Source: an uncultured Maribacter sp. (GTDB taxonomy: Bacteria > Bacteroidota > Bacteroidia > Flavobacteriales > Flavobacteriaceae). From it: a stretch of 64,000 nt of DNA. Location of the stretch: assembly GCF_947500405.1 (NCBI RefSeq), contig NZ_CANMRY010000003.1, positions 124,001 through 188,000 of the forward strand. The letters run 5' to 3'. Below are positions 1-9,500 of the stretch, one piece after another (within the stretch, counting starts at the first letter, position 1; each line of letters opens with the position of its first letter). The notes beneath the pieces were generated by a model that was not told the DNA's origin, made no database searches, and was given only the letters and a program-made list of their open reading frames with translations. A program made the position numbers and the translations under genes.

Positions 1-1262
1 CTAGAGAAACCGAAAGAACTGGAATAAGCTCTCTTAAGATAGCATCTAACAATGTATTTGGGTATTATATAGAAGTGCGTAACACGCATAAAGATAAAGT
101 TCCTGAAGAATGGATACGCAAACAAACTTTAGTTAATGCAGAACGTTATATAACTGAAGAGCTAAAAGAATATGAAGCCAAAATACTTGGAGCAGAAGAA
201 CGTATATTAAGTTTAGAGCAACAGTTATTCTCCCAACTTGTAATTTGGATGCAAGAATACATTGCGCCAGTACAGAACAATGCACAACTAATAGCACAGC
301 TAGACTGCCTTTGTGGTTTTACACAGTTAGCAAAAGAAAATAATTATGTTTTACCTGAGGTAAATGAATCTACCGATTTATCTATAACCAATGGAAGACA
401 CCCTGTAATTGAAAAACAATTACCACTAGGAGAAACTTATATTGCCAATGATGTACACTTAGATAGAACACAGCAGCAAATAATAATGATTACGGGTCCA
501 AATATGAGTGGTAAATCTGCCATATTAAGACAAACCGCTTTAATAGTTTTATTAGCGCAAATGGGAAGTTTTGTTCCTGCAGAAGCTGCGACTATAGGTT
601 TGGTAGACAAAATATTTACAAGAGTTGGCGCTAGTGACAATATATCTATGGGAGAATCTACTTTTATGGTAGAAATGAATGAAACAGCCTCTATCTTAAA
701 TAACCTCTCGGAACGCAGTTTAGTTCTTTTAGATGAGATAGGACGAGGAACAAGTACTTATGATGGTATTTCTATTGCTTGGGCTATTTCTGAGTATTTG
801 CATGAACACCCAGCAAAAGCAAAAACCTTGTTCGCAACACATTATCATGAACTTAATGAAATGTGCACTACTTTTGAACGTATAAAAAATTACAATGTAT
901 CCGTTAAAGAATTAAAAGACACTGTACTTTTTCTAAGAAAACTTACTCCTGGAGGTAGCGAACATAGTTTTGGAATACACGTCGCAAAAATGGCTGGAAT
1001 GCCACAACAAGTAATTTCTAAAGCTAATAAAATTCTAAAAAAACTAGAAAAATCACATTCTAGCGAAGAACTTACAGATAAATTACAATCTGTTCAAAAT
1101 GAAATGCAATTAAGTTTCTTTAATCTAGACGACCCATTATTAGAACAAATAAAAGAGGAAATCACTCATTTAGATATAGATACATTAACTCCAGTAGAAG
1201 CATTAATGAAGTTAAATGAAATTAAACGCTTGCTTGTAAAAAAGAAGAAAGCCACCTCTTAA
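1..1262 (+). CDS. mutS: DNA mismatch repair protein MutS, 3' part (5' end outside window)
   Basis: The frame is open from base 3 to the stop at 1260-1262, so about 419 C-terminal codons of a protein normally near 860 residues are present. The first visible residues (a FGYYIEV motif followed by NTHKDKVP) belong to the core lever/clamp region. The ATPase domain follows: Walker A GPNMSGKS near base 498, the [11 protein letters not shown] signature near 658, Walker [13 protein letters not shown] near 721 and the FATHYHEL switch near 832. The C-terminal dimerisation helices end at the stop. MutS recognises mismatched bases and, on ATP binding, recruits MutL for strand-directed repair in the cytoplasm. 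Nothing looks damaged; the truncation is only the window edge. Bases 75-77 are an internal GTG and not the true start. Confidence 0.97.
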   Translation, partial: RETERTGISSLKIASNNVFGYYIEVRNTHKDKVPEEWIRKQTLVNAERYITEELKEYEAKILGAEERILSLEQQLFSQLVIWMQEYIAPVQNNAQLIAQLDCLCGFTQLAKENNYVLPEVNESTDLSITNGRHPVIEKQLPLGETYIANDVHLDRTQQQIIMITGPNMSGKSAILRQTALIVLLAQMGSFVPAEAATIGLVDKIFTRVGASDNISMGESTFMVEMNETASILNNLSERSLVLLDEIGRGTSTYDGISIAWAISEYLHEHPAKAKTLFATHYHELNEMCTTFERIKNYNVSVKELKDTVLFLRKLTPGGSEHSFGIHVAKMAGMPQQVISKANKILKKLEKSHSSEELTDKLQSVQNEMQLSFFNLDDPLLEQIKEEITHLDIDTLTPVEALMKLNEIKRLLVKKKKATS

Positions 1263-1292
1263 AAAAAAATCTATTTTTTATTAAAAATTACT

Positions 1293-1321
1293 TTGCAATT
1301 TATATAATTATCTTAAATTTG
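1293..1321 (+). promoter_or_regulatory. Bacteroidota sigma-A promoter of the tRNA pair
   Basis: TTG (1293-1295), 18 bases, then TAAATTTG (1314-1321), an exact match to the Bacteroidota consensus TTG-N17-23-TAnnTTTG. The predicted start of transcription is near 1328, about 34 bases before tRNA-Gly. The match is read directly from the sequence; activity is inferred. Confidence 0.65.
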
Positions 1322-1361
1322 CACCCGCGTCTGGAAACAGACACTTGTTCTTAAACATAAT

Positions 1362-1433
1362 GCGAAAGTAGCTCAGGGGTAGAGCATCACCTTGCCAAGG
1401 TGGAGGTCGAGGGTTCGAATCCCTTTTTTCGCT
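1362..1433 (+). tRNA. tRNA-Gly (GCC)
   Basis: A full cloverleaf can be drawn. The acceptor stem GCGAAAG pairs with TTTTCGC (last pair G-U). The D-arm has the usual GCTC..GAGC, the anticodon stem CACC/GGTG encloses TTGCCAA with anticodon GCC at 1394-1396, and the T-arm GAGGG-TTCGAAT-CCCTT is intact. The CCA end is not encoded. It is probably cotranscribed with the tRNA-Leu 41 bases downstream. Confidence 0.95.
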
Positions 1434-1474
1434 CAGTATAATATACCAATTGGCTGTTATTTACAACAGTACAG

Positions 1475-1558
1475 GCTCGAGTGGTGGAATTGGTAGACAC
1501 GTTGGACTTAAAATCCAATGGACATTAGTCCGTATGGGTTCAAGTCCCATCTCGAGTA
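1475..1558 (+). tRNA. tRNA-Leu (TAA)
   Basis: Class II tRNA with a long variable arm. The acceptor GCTCGAG pairs with CTCGAGT (first pair G-U). The D-loop contains TGGTAGACAC, the anticodon stem TTGGA/TCCAA encloses CTTAAAA with anticodon TAA, a variable arm follows (TGGACATTAGTCCG region), and the T-arm is TGGG-TTCAAGT-CCCA. Bases 1559-1561 read CCA directly after the discriminator A, so here the 3' CCA may be encoded. A terminator hairpin follows at once. Confidence 0.95.
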
Positions 1559-1560
1559 CC

Positions 1561-1598
1561 AAAACCCTTGTTAATCGTATGATTTTCAAGGGTTTTTT
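1561..1598 (+). terminator. Intrinsic terminator of the tRNA operon
   Basis: AAAACCCTTG (1561-1570) pairs perfectly with CAAGGGTTTT (1587-1596), with a second inner stem AATC/GATT. The stem runs into a T-tract on the plus strand. It begins immediately after the tRNA-Leu CCA. Confidence 0.8.
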
Positions 1599-1679
1599 AT
1601 TTTAATAAACTTTTATATAAACACTATCTAAGTTTTTATAAAACAAATTCCTACCTTTAAGATTAGAAGGTTTTTCTAC

Positions 1680-2315
1680 ATGAAAAAGAAGTTAAAAAAA
1701 ATTTTAGCATTTATACTACTAGTACCCCTTTTTTCCCTTTTATTGTCTAATATTGTTATTAGTTCTTCCACAGAGAATAAAACTTTCAGAGATACTTCAT
1801 CTATACCAAAGAATAAAGTTGGTTTAGTATTGGGAACCTCTAAAAAACTCATTAGTGGACATGCAAACCCTTATTACACGCACAGAATAAACGCCACTAT
1901 AACACTATTTAATGCTTCTAAAATTGATTTTATACTCGTTAGCGGAGATAATGGTAGTGTATACTATAATGAGCCAGATACATTTAAAAAAGACCTTATA
2001 AAGGAAGGAATACCTGCTGAAAAAATTTTTCTAGATTACGCTGGTTTTAGAACCTTAGATTCTATGGTTAGAGCCAAGGCCGTATTTGGCTTGGACTCTG
2101 TAACTATAATTTCTCAAAAATTTCACAACGAAAGGGCTATATATATTGCTCAAAAAAAAGGGTTAAGTGCCATTGGATTTAACGCCAAGGACATTGAAGG
2201 TAAATCTGGATTTAAAGTGCACCTCAGGGAGTATTTTGCTAGAGTAAAAGTATTTATAGACTTATTGTTTAATACCCAACCAAAATTTTTTGGTGACAAA
2301 ATAGTAATAGAATAA
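1680..2315 (+). CDS. SanA/YdcF-like envelope protein (DUF218 family)
   Basis: 211 residues. An N-terminal membrane anchor (about residues 7-29) is followed by a DUF218/ElyC-SanA-YdcF domain: VGLVLGTSK near residue 48, INATITLFNASKIDFILVSG near 70, and the RTLDSMVRAKAVFG and ISQKFHNERA motifs near 120-150. SanA of E. coli is an inner-membrane protein linked to envelope barrier function; the biochemical activity of the family is poorly defined. The ATG at 1680 directly precedes a Lys-rich start and the membrane segment, so the start is credible. The Nramp-like gene follows after a 54-base gap. The family assignment is good and the role is uncertain. Confidence 0.85.
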   Translation: MKKKLKKILAFILLVPLFSLLLSNIVISSSTENKTFRDTSSIPKNKVGLVLGTSKKLISGHANPYYTHRINATITLFNASKIDFILVSGDNGSVYYNEPDTFKKDLIKEGIPAEKIFLDYAGFRTLDSMVRAKAVFGLDSVTIISQKFHNERAIYIAQKKGLSAIGFNAKDIEGKSGFKVHLREYFARVKVFIDLLFNTQPKFFGDKIVIE

Positions 2316-2320
2316 AAAAT

Positions 2321-2352
2321 TACTTTTTAAATTATAGTATTTTTAAAAAGTA
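2321..2352 (+). terminator. AT-rich hairpin, possible weak terminator
   Basis: TACTTTTTAAA (2321-2331) and TTTAAAAAGTA (2342-2352) form a perfect 11-bp stem just after the SanA-like gene. No T-tract follows and the stem is nearly all A/T, so termination is doubtful. Confidence 0.3.
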
Positions 2353-2369
2353 AAGAAACACCACCTAAT

Positions 2370-3629
2370 TTGACATCTACCCTAAAAACAATCATTAAAA
2401 ATATAGGGCCAGGGCTATTATTTGCTAGTATGGCTATTGGCACATCGCATCTTGTAATGTCTACCAAAGCAGGTGCCCAATATGGTTGGATTATGGTAAT
2501 ACCCATTATTCTTGCAAATGTTCTAAAATATCCTTTTTTTGAGTTCGGAGTACGTTATACAAATGCTACAAATAAAACCCTAATTGAAGGTTATCTAAAC
2601 CGCGGTAAAGGATACTTAGTATTTTATGCCTTAATTACATTCATAAGTACTTTTACAATATTAGCCGCCTTATACATAGTAACCTCTGGGCTTTTAATTA
2701 ATCTTTTAAAAATTTCATCTATACCTATTCCTATAATTGCTTTATCTCTTTTTACCTTTATTAGTTTTCTCTTAATTATTGGTAAGTATTCTTTTTTAGA
2801 AAAATCTTTAAAAATAGTTGTCACTATACTTTTGTTTGCTGTTCTTGCTACTATTCTATTAGTACTTAATAAAGGCCAAGTAGCACAAGTTTTTAACTAT
2901 AAACCATCTTCAATTTTTAATGAGGCTGGCATTCTTTTTTTAATAGGTTTAATGGGATGGATGCCTACAACAGTAGAAGCCTCTAGTTGGGTTAGCCTAT
3001 GGAGTAAAGAAAAATGGAATATACAAGGAAATAAACCAAGTCTTAAAACAAGTCTTCAAGAATTTAATACTGGCTATATCATAACTTCCATATTAGCTAT
3101 TCTTTTTTTAATAATAGGTTGGCTAACGCTATACGGAACTAACACCTTATTAAGTAGTAGTGCAGTTATTTTTGCTGACCAACTAGTTAATTTATTTACT
3201 ATACATATTGGAAATTGGTCTTATATTCTTATATCATTAGCTGCTTTTGCTACTATGTTTAGTACATGTATGACAGCTCATGATGCTATTGCAAGAGTTA
3301 GTGTAGATATTTTACAATTATTAAAACCGAAAATAAAAAAAACAAATTCTAGTAAAAGATTATTCACAATTGCAGTAATTGTACTAGCATTAATAAATTT
3401 TACTGTCATTGCAGGTTTTGGAGCAAACATGGGACAATTAGTTGCTCTTGCAACATTTGTTTCTTTTATTGTTGCACCTATTATAGGCTATATGAATTTA
3501 AAAAATGTTATTAGTGAAGATCTTAGCGTACACCAACAACCAGGTAAAGGACTTAAAATCTTAACATATATAGGTATAACTTTCTTATTGTTATTTTCTA
3601 TATACTACTTTTGGATAGTTATATTTTAA
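2370..3629 (+). CDS. Divergent Nramp-family transporter
   Basis: 419 residues with about 11 hydrophobic segments. Family membership shows in GPGLLFASM near residue 13, the AGAQYGW motif near 35 and overall spacing. The canonical metal-binding motifs are changed: where Nramp helix 1 has DPGN this protein has GTSH (residues 24-27), and where helix 6 has MPH it has MPT (198-200, in a GWMPTTVEA context). Classical Nramp proteins import Mn2+/Fe2+ with protons. With these changes the substrate may differ, for example another divalent cation or a non-metal solute. The start is a TTG at 2370; no in-frame ATG lies just upstream, and a later ATG would cut off helix 1. The gene ends 4 bases before the stop of the convergent OmpA-family gene. 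Confidence 0.8.
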   Translation: MTSTLKTIIKNIGPGLLFASMAIGTSHLVMSTKAGAQYGWIMVIPIILANVLKYPFFEFGVRYTNATNKTLIEGYLNRGKGYLVFYALITFISTFTILAALYIVTSGLLINLLKISSIPIPIIALSLFTFISFLLIIGKYSFLEKSLKIVVTILLFAVLATILLVLNKGQVAQVFNYKPSSIFNEAGILFLIGLMGWMPTTVEASSWVSLWSKEKWNIQGNKPSLKTSLQEFNTGYIITSILAILFLIIGWLTLYGTNTLLSSSAVIFADQLVNLFTIHIGNWSYILISLAAFATMFSTCMTAHDAIARVSVDILQLLKPKIKKTNSSKRLFTIAVIVLALINFTVIAGFGANMGQLVALATFVSFIVAPIIGYMNLKNVISEDLSVHQQPGKGLKILTYIGITFLLLFSIYYFWIVIF

Positions 3630-3633
3630 CAAT

Positions 3634-5550
3634 TTATTTAACCAAAACAATTAAAGTTCTTTCATTTTGTTTGTGCAAAAAGTCTAAGCAATATGCTCCA
3701 TTTACACATCTATTAATAATTTGTTCTTCTCCATAACCAATAGAACCAACGATATTAGAGACAGAGGCTCCATTTTTAAGTAAATAAAACTTTATAGCAT
3801 CGGACCTTTTTTGAGATATTTTTTTATTTGTAGAATTATACCCTTTACTACTTGTATGGGTTTCTATACTTAGTTTTAATTGAGGAAACTTTCTTATAGC
3901 CTCTATAACTTTATCTAATTCCGCAGCTATTAAAGGAGTTACTTCACTCCTCCCTTTATCAAAGTAGAATTTATTAAGCTTAATAACTTTTTTATTTTCT
4001 TTTTCTTCAATCAAATCTTTTAAAGCCACAATACCCATATTTAATGGAACTTTTTGCGCCTCTACCATTCCTTCTTCATTATAAGTTACTGAAAAAGAAG
4101 AATATCCCTCTTTACTTGTATTTATTGTTATTTGTTTTTGCCAAGGTAGCTCTATACTATAATCTCCATCATCATTAGTATATATTTCTCTTATAACACT
4201 TCCTCTATTATTTAATAGTTTTACAAAAGCTTTTTCTACACCTCTACGCGTTCTTGAATTTACCACTCTACCTCTTATAGAAAAAGTTTTTAGACCTATT
4301 TGGTCAGATACACTAAATTTATAAATATCGTCTTTCCCCTTTCCTCCTGCTCTATTGGAAGAAAAATATCCAGTTAGGTTATTACTATCGCCATTTTTTA
4401 TAATTAATCCAAAATCATCAGATTTAGAGTTAATTCCATTCCCTAAATTAATTGGTATACTAAAACTCTGGTCAGCTTGTATGCTAGTTTTATAAATATC
4501 CATTCCACCAAAGCCGTAAAATATATCTGATGCATAATACAAACTACCATTATGTATATAAGGTGCTATTTCATTTGCAGGTGTATTAATTTTAGCACCT
4601 AGATTAATTGGTCTAGACATAATTTGTCCATTATTTGTTTCTACATAATACAAATCTGTACCTCCAAAACTATCACTAAAATTAGCAGCAAAATATAATC
4701 TATTTGTATCTACCTCATAAAATGGATAATAAAAAGAAGTGCTTAAATCCTTTAACAAATACCTAAAAACATTAGTCTCATCAAAGACACCTATAGCTAA
4801 AGAATTTTTACCTTCCTCATTAAAAGCCATATTATCGCCATTACTATTAGAACGTATATAAAAAAGCTTTTTTAAAGTTTCTGAATAATAAGGTGTAGCC
4901 TCATGATAGCTAAATTTTGGTATTTCAGTAAAAGGATTAGGATTTAAAACCTCTCCCGTTGAATTTACTTTTGCAATATAAATATCAAGGTAACCTTCCT
5001 CTTTAGATTTAGAAGCTTTTTTGTAACTAGCTATTCTACTACTACTAAATAATATTTTATCCTTATAAAAAGATGGAGAAAAATCTGCTTGACTACTATT
5101 TATAGAAAGGTTTTCTATTTTAAAATCTTGAGAGGTTATCCCTCCAGCTAACAATTCTTTATTAAATTGATAATTTTGAAATAATTCTTCAGACAACAAA
5201 TGTGATTTAGATTGCAAAAAAGCATCAACCCTTTCTTTTTGGTTATTTTTAGACAAACTTTGAAGCATTTTATTTACCCTATGTGTAGATAAAATAGTAT
5301 CATTTTCTTTATTAATATTGACATATAATTGCGCCGCGTTTTTAAAATCTTTTGTTTGAAAATAACTATCCGCAAGTTTTAATCGTTGTTCTTGCGTAAG
5401 GGGCCATTTTATTTCCTCTTTACGATACTCTTGAATAGCCTTAGTAAAATTATATTCATAAAAATATATATCTGCTTTAGACTTTTTATTCTGTCCAAAA
5501 GATAAATTACTTACCACTAAAAATACTATTATAATATATCTAAATTTCAT
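3634..5550 (-). CDS. PorE-like OmpA-family protein with TPR, PD40 propeller and regulatory domains
   Basis: 638 residues from the ATG at 5550. The reading frame is open further upstream, but that would overlap the porP-like gene, and the chosen start gives a clean signal peptide (cut near LSFG/QNKK). In order: TPR-like helices (about 25-150), WD40/PD40-type beta-propeller repeats (about 165-420, with FSSSRxA and YFSSNRAGGKGKDDIY motifs), a carboxypeptidase-regulatory-like beta domain (about 422-500), and an OmpA C-terminal peptidoglycan-binding domain (KFYFDKGRSEVTP, about 525-638). This is the domain order of the T9SS-linked protein PorE of Porphyromonas. There is no lipobox cysteine. It is the third gene of an operon with a CHU_C-type secreted protein and a PorP/SprF protein, so it probably ties that complex to peptidoglycan in the periplasm. 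Confidence 0.85.
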   Translation of the reverse strand: MKFRYIIIVFLVVSNLSFGQNKKSKADIYFYEYNFTKAIQEYRKEEIKWPLTQEQRLKLADSYFQTKDFKNAAQLYVNINKENDTILSTHRVNKMLQSLSKNNQKERVDAFLQSKSHLLSEELFQNYQFNKELLAGGITSQDFKIENLSINSSQADFSPSFYKDKILFSSSRIASYKKASKSKEEGYLDIYIAKVNSTGEVLNPNPFTEIPKFSYHEATPYYSETLKKLFYIRSNSNGDNMAFNEEGKNSLAIGVFDETNVFRYLLKDLSTSFYYPFYEVDTNRLYFAANFSDSFGGTDLYYVETNNGQIMSRPINLGAKINTPANEIAPYIHNGSLYYASDIFYGFGGMDIYKTSIQADQSFSIPINLGNGINSKSDDFGLIIKNGDSNNLTGYFSSNRAGGKGKDDIYKFSVSDQIGLKTFSIRGRVVNSRTRRGVEKAFVKLLNNRGSVIREIYTNDDGDYSIELPWQKQITINTSKEGYSSFSVTYNEEGMVEAQKVPLNMGIVALKDLIEEKENKKVIKLNKFYFDKGRSEVTPLIAAELDKVIEAIRKFPQLKLSIETHTSSKGYNSTNKKISQKRSDAIKFYLLKNGASVSNIVGSIGYGEEQIINRCVNGAYCLDFLHKQNERTLIVLVK

Positions 5551-5563
5551 ATTCTTATTAGCT

Positions 5564-6577
5564 TTAGAAGAATCTTGGAGTATCAATTTGTTTTGGTTTT
5601 CCTTTTGCATTTTGTTTCTCCCCTTTAGAAGAAGATTTACTTGTACCATTTGAGCTTGAACCTTTACCTAAATAAAATTTAAGAATAAATTCATGCGAGC
5701 CACTATTAAAATCTCCTAAAAGATTCGTATTGTAGTCATAAGAATATCCAATGTACATTGTGTTTGATACTTGAAAACCAGCCAAACCACTAAAAGCATT
5801 ATCTACTCTATAGGATATACCTGCTGTAAATACGTCTTTAATTAAGAAATTAGTAGACACATTAATATTAACAGGAGCTCCTTGTAATGAATTTATTAAA
5901 AATGCAGGTTTAAATTTAAGTCCGTCAGATAGATTAAAAACATAACCTCCAACAAAATTAAATTGTATTTTATCTTCTACAACAGTAGCAACATCCTCAT
6001 TGTACACACCATCTGTTAAAAAGTTAGGTACCGAAGCTCCAATATACCACTGATTACCGTACATAAAAAGACCTGCACCTACAGTAGGGTAAAATTTATT
6101 TACGGTTTCTCCTCTATCTAAAATTGGCTCTTTAGGATTTTCAAACGTTCCTTTGGAAAAATCTACATTTAGAAAAGAGCCTCCAGCATCTACACCAAAA
6201 GAAAGTTTTGTTTCATCGGTTACTTTAACTTGATAAGAATATGCTATATCTAAAAAAGTCTGTGTTAAAGGTCCTATTTGGTCATTTACAATATTAATAC
6301 CCAATCCCATTTTTTCATTTTGGAAAGGTAGGTTTATACCTAAACGTATTGTTCTTGGTGCTCCATCAATATCTATCCATTGTGCTCTATAAGCTGCACT
6401 TATCTCAGGAGACTCTACACTACCAACATAGGCAGGATTAAAACTCCCAATATTATACATGTACTGCGTATACTGGGGTTCTTTTTGAGCAAAAACCGAT
6501 GTTATACTAAATAACAAAAGTAATATGGAAACAAACAAAAATTGTTTTTGTATGCCTATCTTATATTTCATATACAT
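5564..6577 (-). CDS. PorP/SprF-family type IX secretion outer-membrane protein
   Basis: 337 residues (335 if the third codon, also ATG, is used). A signal peptide ends near SVFAQ. The family signature follows (EPQYTQYMYNIGSFNPAYVGS, then AAYRAQWIDIDGAPRT and GLGINIVNDQIGP), and the rest is alternating beta strands of a barrel of about 14 strands ending in FILKFYLGKG. A low-complexity Ser/Gly/Lys tail closes the protein. PorP/SprF proteins are needed for secretion or surface attachment of type B T9SS clients. The start codon overlaps the stop of the upstream adhesin-like gene by one base (TAATG), which implies translational coupling and a matched client/partner pair. Confidence 0.93.
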   Translation of the reverse strand: MYMKYKIGIQKQFLFVSILLLLFSITSVFAQKEPQYTQYMYNIGSFNPAYVGSVESPEISAAYRAQWIDIDGAPRTIRLGINLPFQNEKMGLGINIVNDQIGPLTQTFLDIAYSYQVKVTDETKLSFGVDAGGSFLNVDFSKGTFENPKEPILDRGETVNKFYPTVGAGLFMYGNQWYIGASVPNFLTDGVYNEDVATVVEDKIQFNFVGGYVFNLSDGLKFKPAFLINSLQGAPVNINVSTNFLIKDVFTAGISYRVDNAFSGLAGFQVSNTMYIGYSYDYNTNLLGDFNSGSHEFILKFYLGKGSSSNGTSKSSSKGEKQNAKGKPKQIDTPRFF

Positions 6578-9500
6578 TATCTTATTAACTGTATCCAGCC
6601 TTTTTTAACCTCAACGCCACCTTCATTTACTAAATTTAAAACATAAAAATAGGTTCCAGCAGGTGACTGTTTCCCTTCATACAATCCATCCCAAATTATA
6701 GTGTCTGTGATATTACTCTTTTCTACTACAACATTACCATAACGGTCAAATATTGTAATAGAAACATTTGAAAAATCTGGCAACACATCTGTGTCTTGAA
6801 ACTTTAAAACATCATTTGTACCATCACCATTTGGAGAAAATTGGTTAAACAAAAATCCTTCTTCAGCTGGTGTAGGAACACTAACTATAACCTCCGCAAC
6901 TGCCTCATTATTTTCTGCATTACTATCTGCTGGAAAAGAACTTAACAAGCTTGCTGTATTTGTAAACATCCCTTCGTTGGGTACAGTTACTGTAATTGTT
7001 AACACAGCTTCCTCCCCTCTTGCTAAAGCTGGAATAGTCCAAACACCTGTATTTATATCATAAGTACTCCCTGGCTCACTTATTGGCTCTTCCGCAAGTA
7101 CAAAATTTTCTATATCAATTTCTTCTGAAATTCGTATTTGTGATACGCTCTCTCCTTCTTTTGAATTGTTTTTTACAGTTACAGTAAATACTACCTCATC
7201 ACCTACTAGCGGTCTACTACTTAGTGCTGTTTTAGTAATTTCTAAATCGGTTCCTTCAGGAATTTCTAATTCTAAAGAAACTGTTGCTGTATCATTTGCT
7301 AAGTTATTATCTAATGGAAATGATTCTAATAACTCTGCCGTATTACTATAAACCCCTCCTTCTAGTACTGTTGCTTCAATAATTAAGCTTGCACTTTCTC
7401 CTGCTTCTAAATCTTCAAAAATCCAATTACCACTTACTTCATTATACATTCCCATAGATGCTTCACTAGAAACATATAAAAATCCTGATTCTAGAACATC
7501 TCCTATTGTTATATTTTTTGCTTCGTTAGTAGATATATTATTCACTGTAATGGTAAATATTACATTCTCTCCTATTATAGCATTAGGGTTATTTAGTGTT
7601 TTTAAAACTTCTAAATCTATAGGATCTGGTGTACAGTCTGAGACCACAGTAATAGTAACATCTGTAGAGCTATTTGTACATGGGGTTTGCGCTCCAGTAG
7701 TTGTATATCTAAATATATATTCCCCTACTGCTTCTTCTAAGAAATTAACTTCATTGTCTTGATTAATCTCTAATGTGGATGGGCCTGACACAAAAGTCCA
7801 CTCCCCTTTATCTACATCTCCTGATAAACGAGTATCTAAATCTATAAGACTTAACGGTTGTTGCGTAGAATTTAAATTACATGCTACTGCATTACTAGCC
7901 GTACCTGATAAAGGAGTTTTCAATATAGTTACCTCAACAGCTATTCTTTCTAGTGAAGGACAACCATTTGCTATGGCTTCTGCATAAAAAAATGTGCTTT
8001 CATCCACTATAGGTGTTACAAAAGAGCTTCCTGCACCTATTTGTGTTCCTCCAGTTGGTCTATCAAACCATCGTATAGATGCTCCATCACTAGGAGTTGC
8101 TGTTATTAATCCAGAATCTGAATCACATTTTGTTTCTCCTGCTGTAGAAATTATTGTAGGTATATCATTAGATATTAATTCAATTTCTAAAACGCCCCCC
8201 GCACAATCGTTAGCGCTATCATAAAAATAACCAAAGAATGATCCTTGAACCGTTACATCTTGACTTTCTGCTGCTGTTAAACGCGCTCCCGCATTAAGTG
8301 GATTAGAAGACTGACTCCAAGTTAAAACCATTCCTGCTGGTGGTGCTGAATCTGTATAATCATTTAAATTTGCTTGTATATCTCCACAAAATTCTGCGCT
8401 TGGCGCATCTGGGCTTAACAATGGTGTTGGCGCACAATTATCGTCATCACCAATAGTTCCCGTTGCTGTACCTCCTCCTATAAGAACTCCATTTGTGGCA
8501 CCACTTAAACGAATAGTAAAAGTCTCCGATTCTTCTAATTCTGTATCATCGACAATTGGAACCTCTATTGTTTCTGTCTCACTTGCTGTTCCCGCAAAAG
8601 TTACACTATTAGCTACACCTGTATAATCTACACCACCACCTGTTGCTGTACCGTTTAAAAATGTGTAACTAACAGTTGTGCCACCGTCTACAGCATTATC
8701 TAAAGTTACTGTAAACACCAAATTACCCCCAACGACATCCTCATTTACTGTTACATCTTCTATTGTAAGTGTAGCAGTATCATCATCTTGTATGGTAACT
8801 GTATCTGTAATAACGGATATTGGCGTTCCTAATTCATAATTTGCACCAGCAACTAATTGTATTGCTACTGTTTCAGAACCTTCTAGAATAGCATCATTAG
8901 TAGGGTTAATAGTTATTAAACCTGTTTGGTTCCCATTAGCAATAGAAACTGACGTACCAATACTTGCATAATCTACTCCTGTTGTGGTAGAACTTGGTAG
9001 TATTTGAAAATTAACATTTATTGCACTCCCTGTAGTATTAACTCTTCCTAAATCTACTGTAAAAACACCATCTCTCCCTACTTCAACGGCTTCTGTAGCC
9101 GTCGCATCTGTAGCGGTTAGGGTTGCTGTATAAATATCATCATCTTCGTTAGTAACTGGAACATTAGCAACTGCCCCACCATTTAAAGCATTATAATTTG
9201 CATCTGCAGAAGTTACATTACCTGTAATTATATTGTAATTTTGTGATCCATCTACTAGCACATCATCTACTCCTGTTACAGTAACAAGAACTCCTGTGTC
9301 CCAATTAGCAACAGGGATATTTACTGTTGCAGGTACTGTTCCTTCTGTTGTATCTGAACTAGATAAAGCAACATTTACTGCTGCTGTAGGTTGACTATTT
9401 AAAGTTACTCTAAACGTTGCAGTACCTACTGCCTCTGTTGTATTGCCACTTATCGCGGAAACATTTACTCCTACTGTATCATCGTCTGTTATTGTTATAG

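Noticed and set aside
5551-5649. N-terminal extension of the PorE-like protein
   Set aside because: It would overlap the porP-like gene and hide a good signal peptide that starts at 5550.
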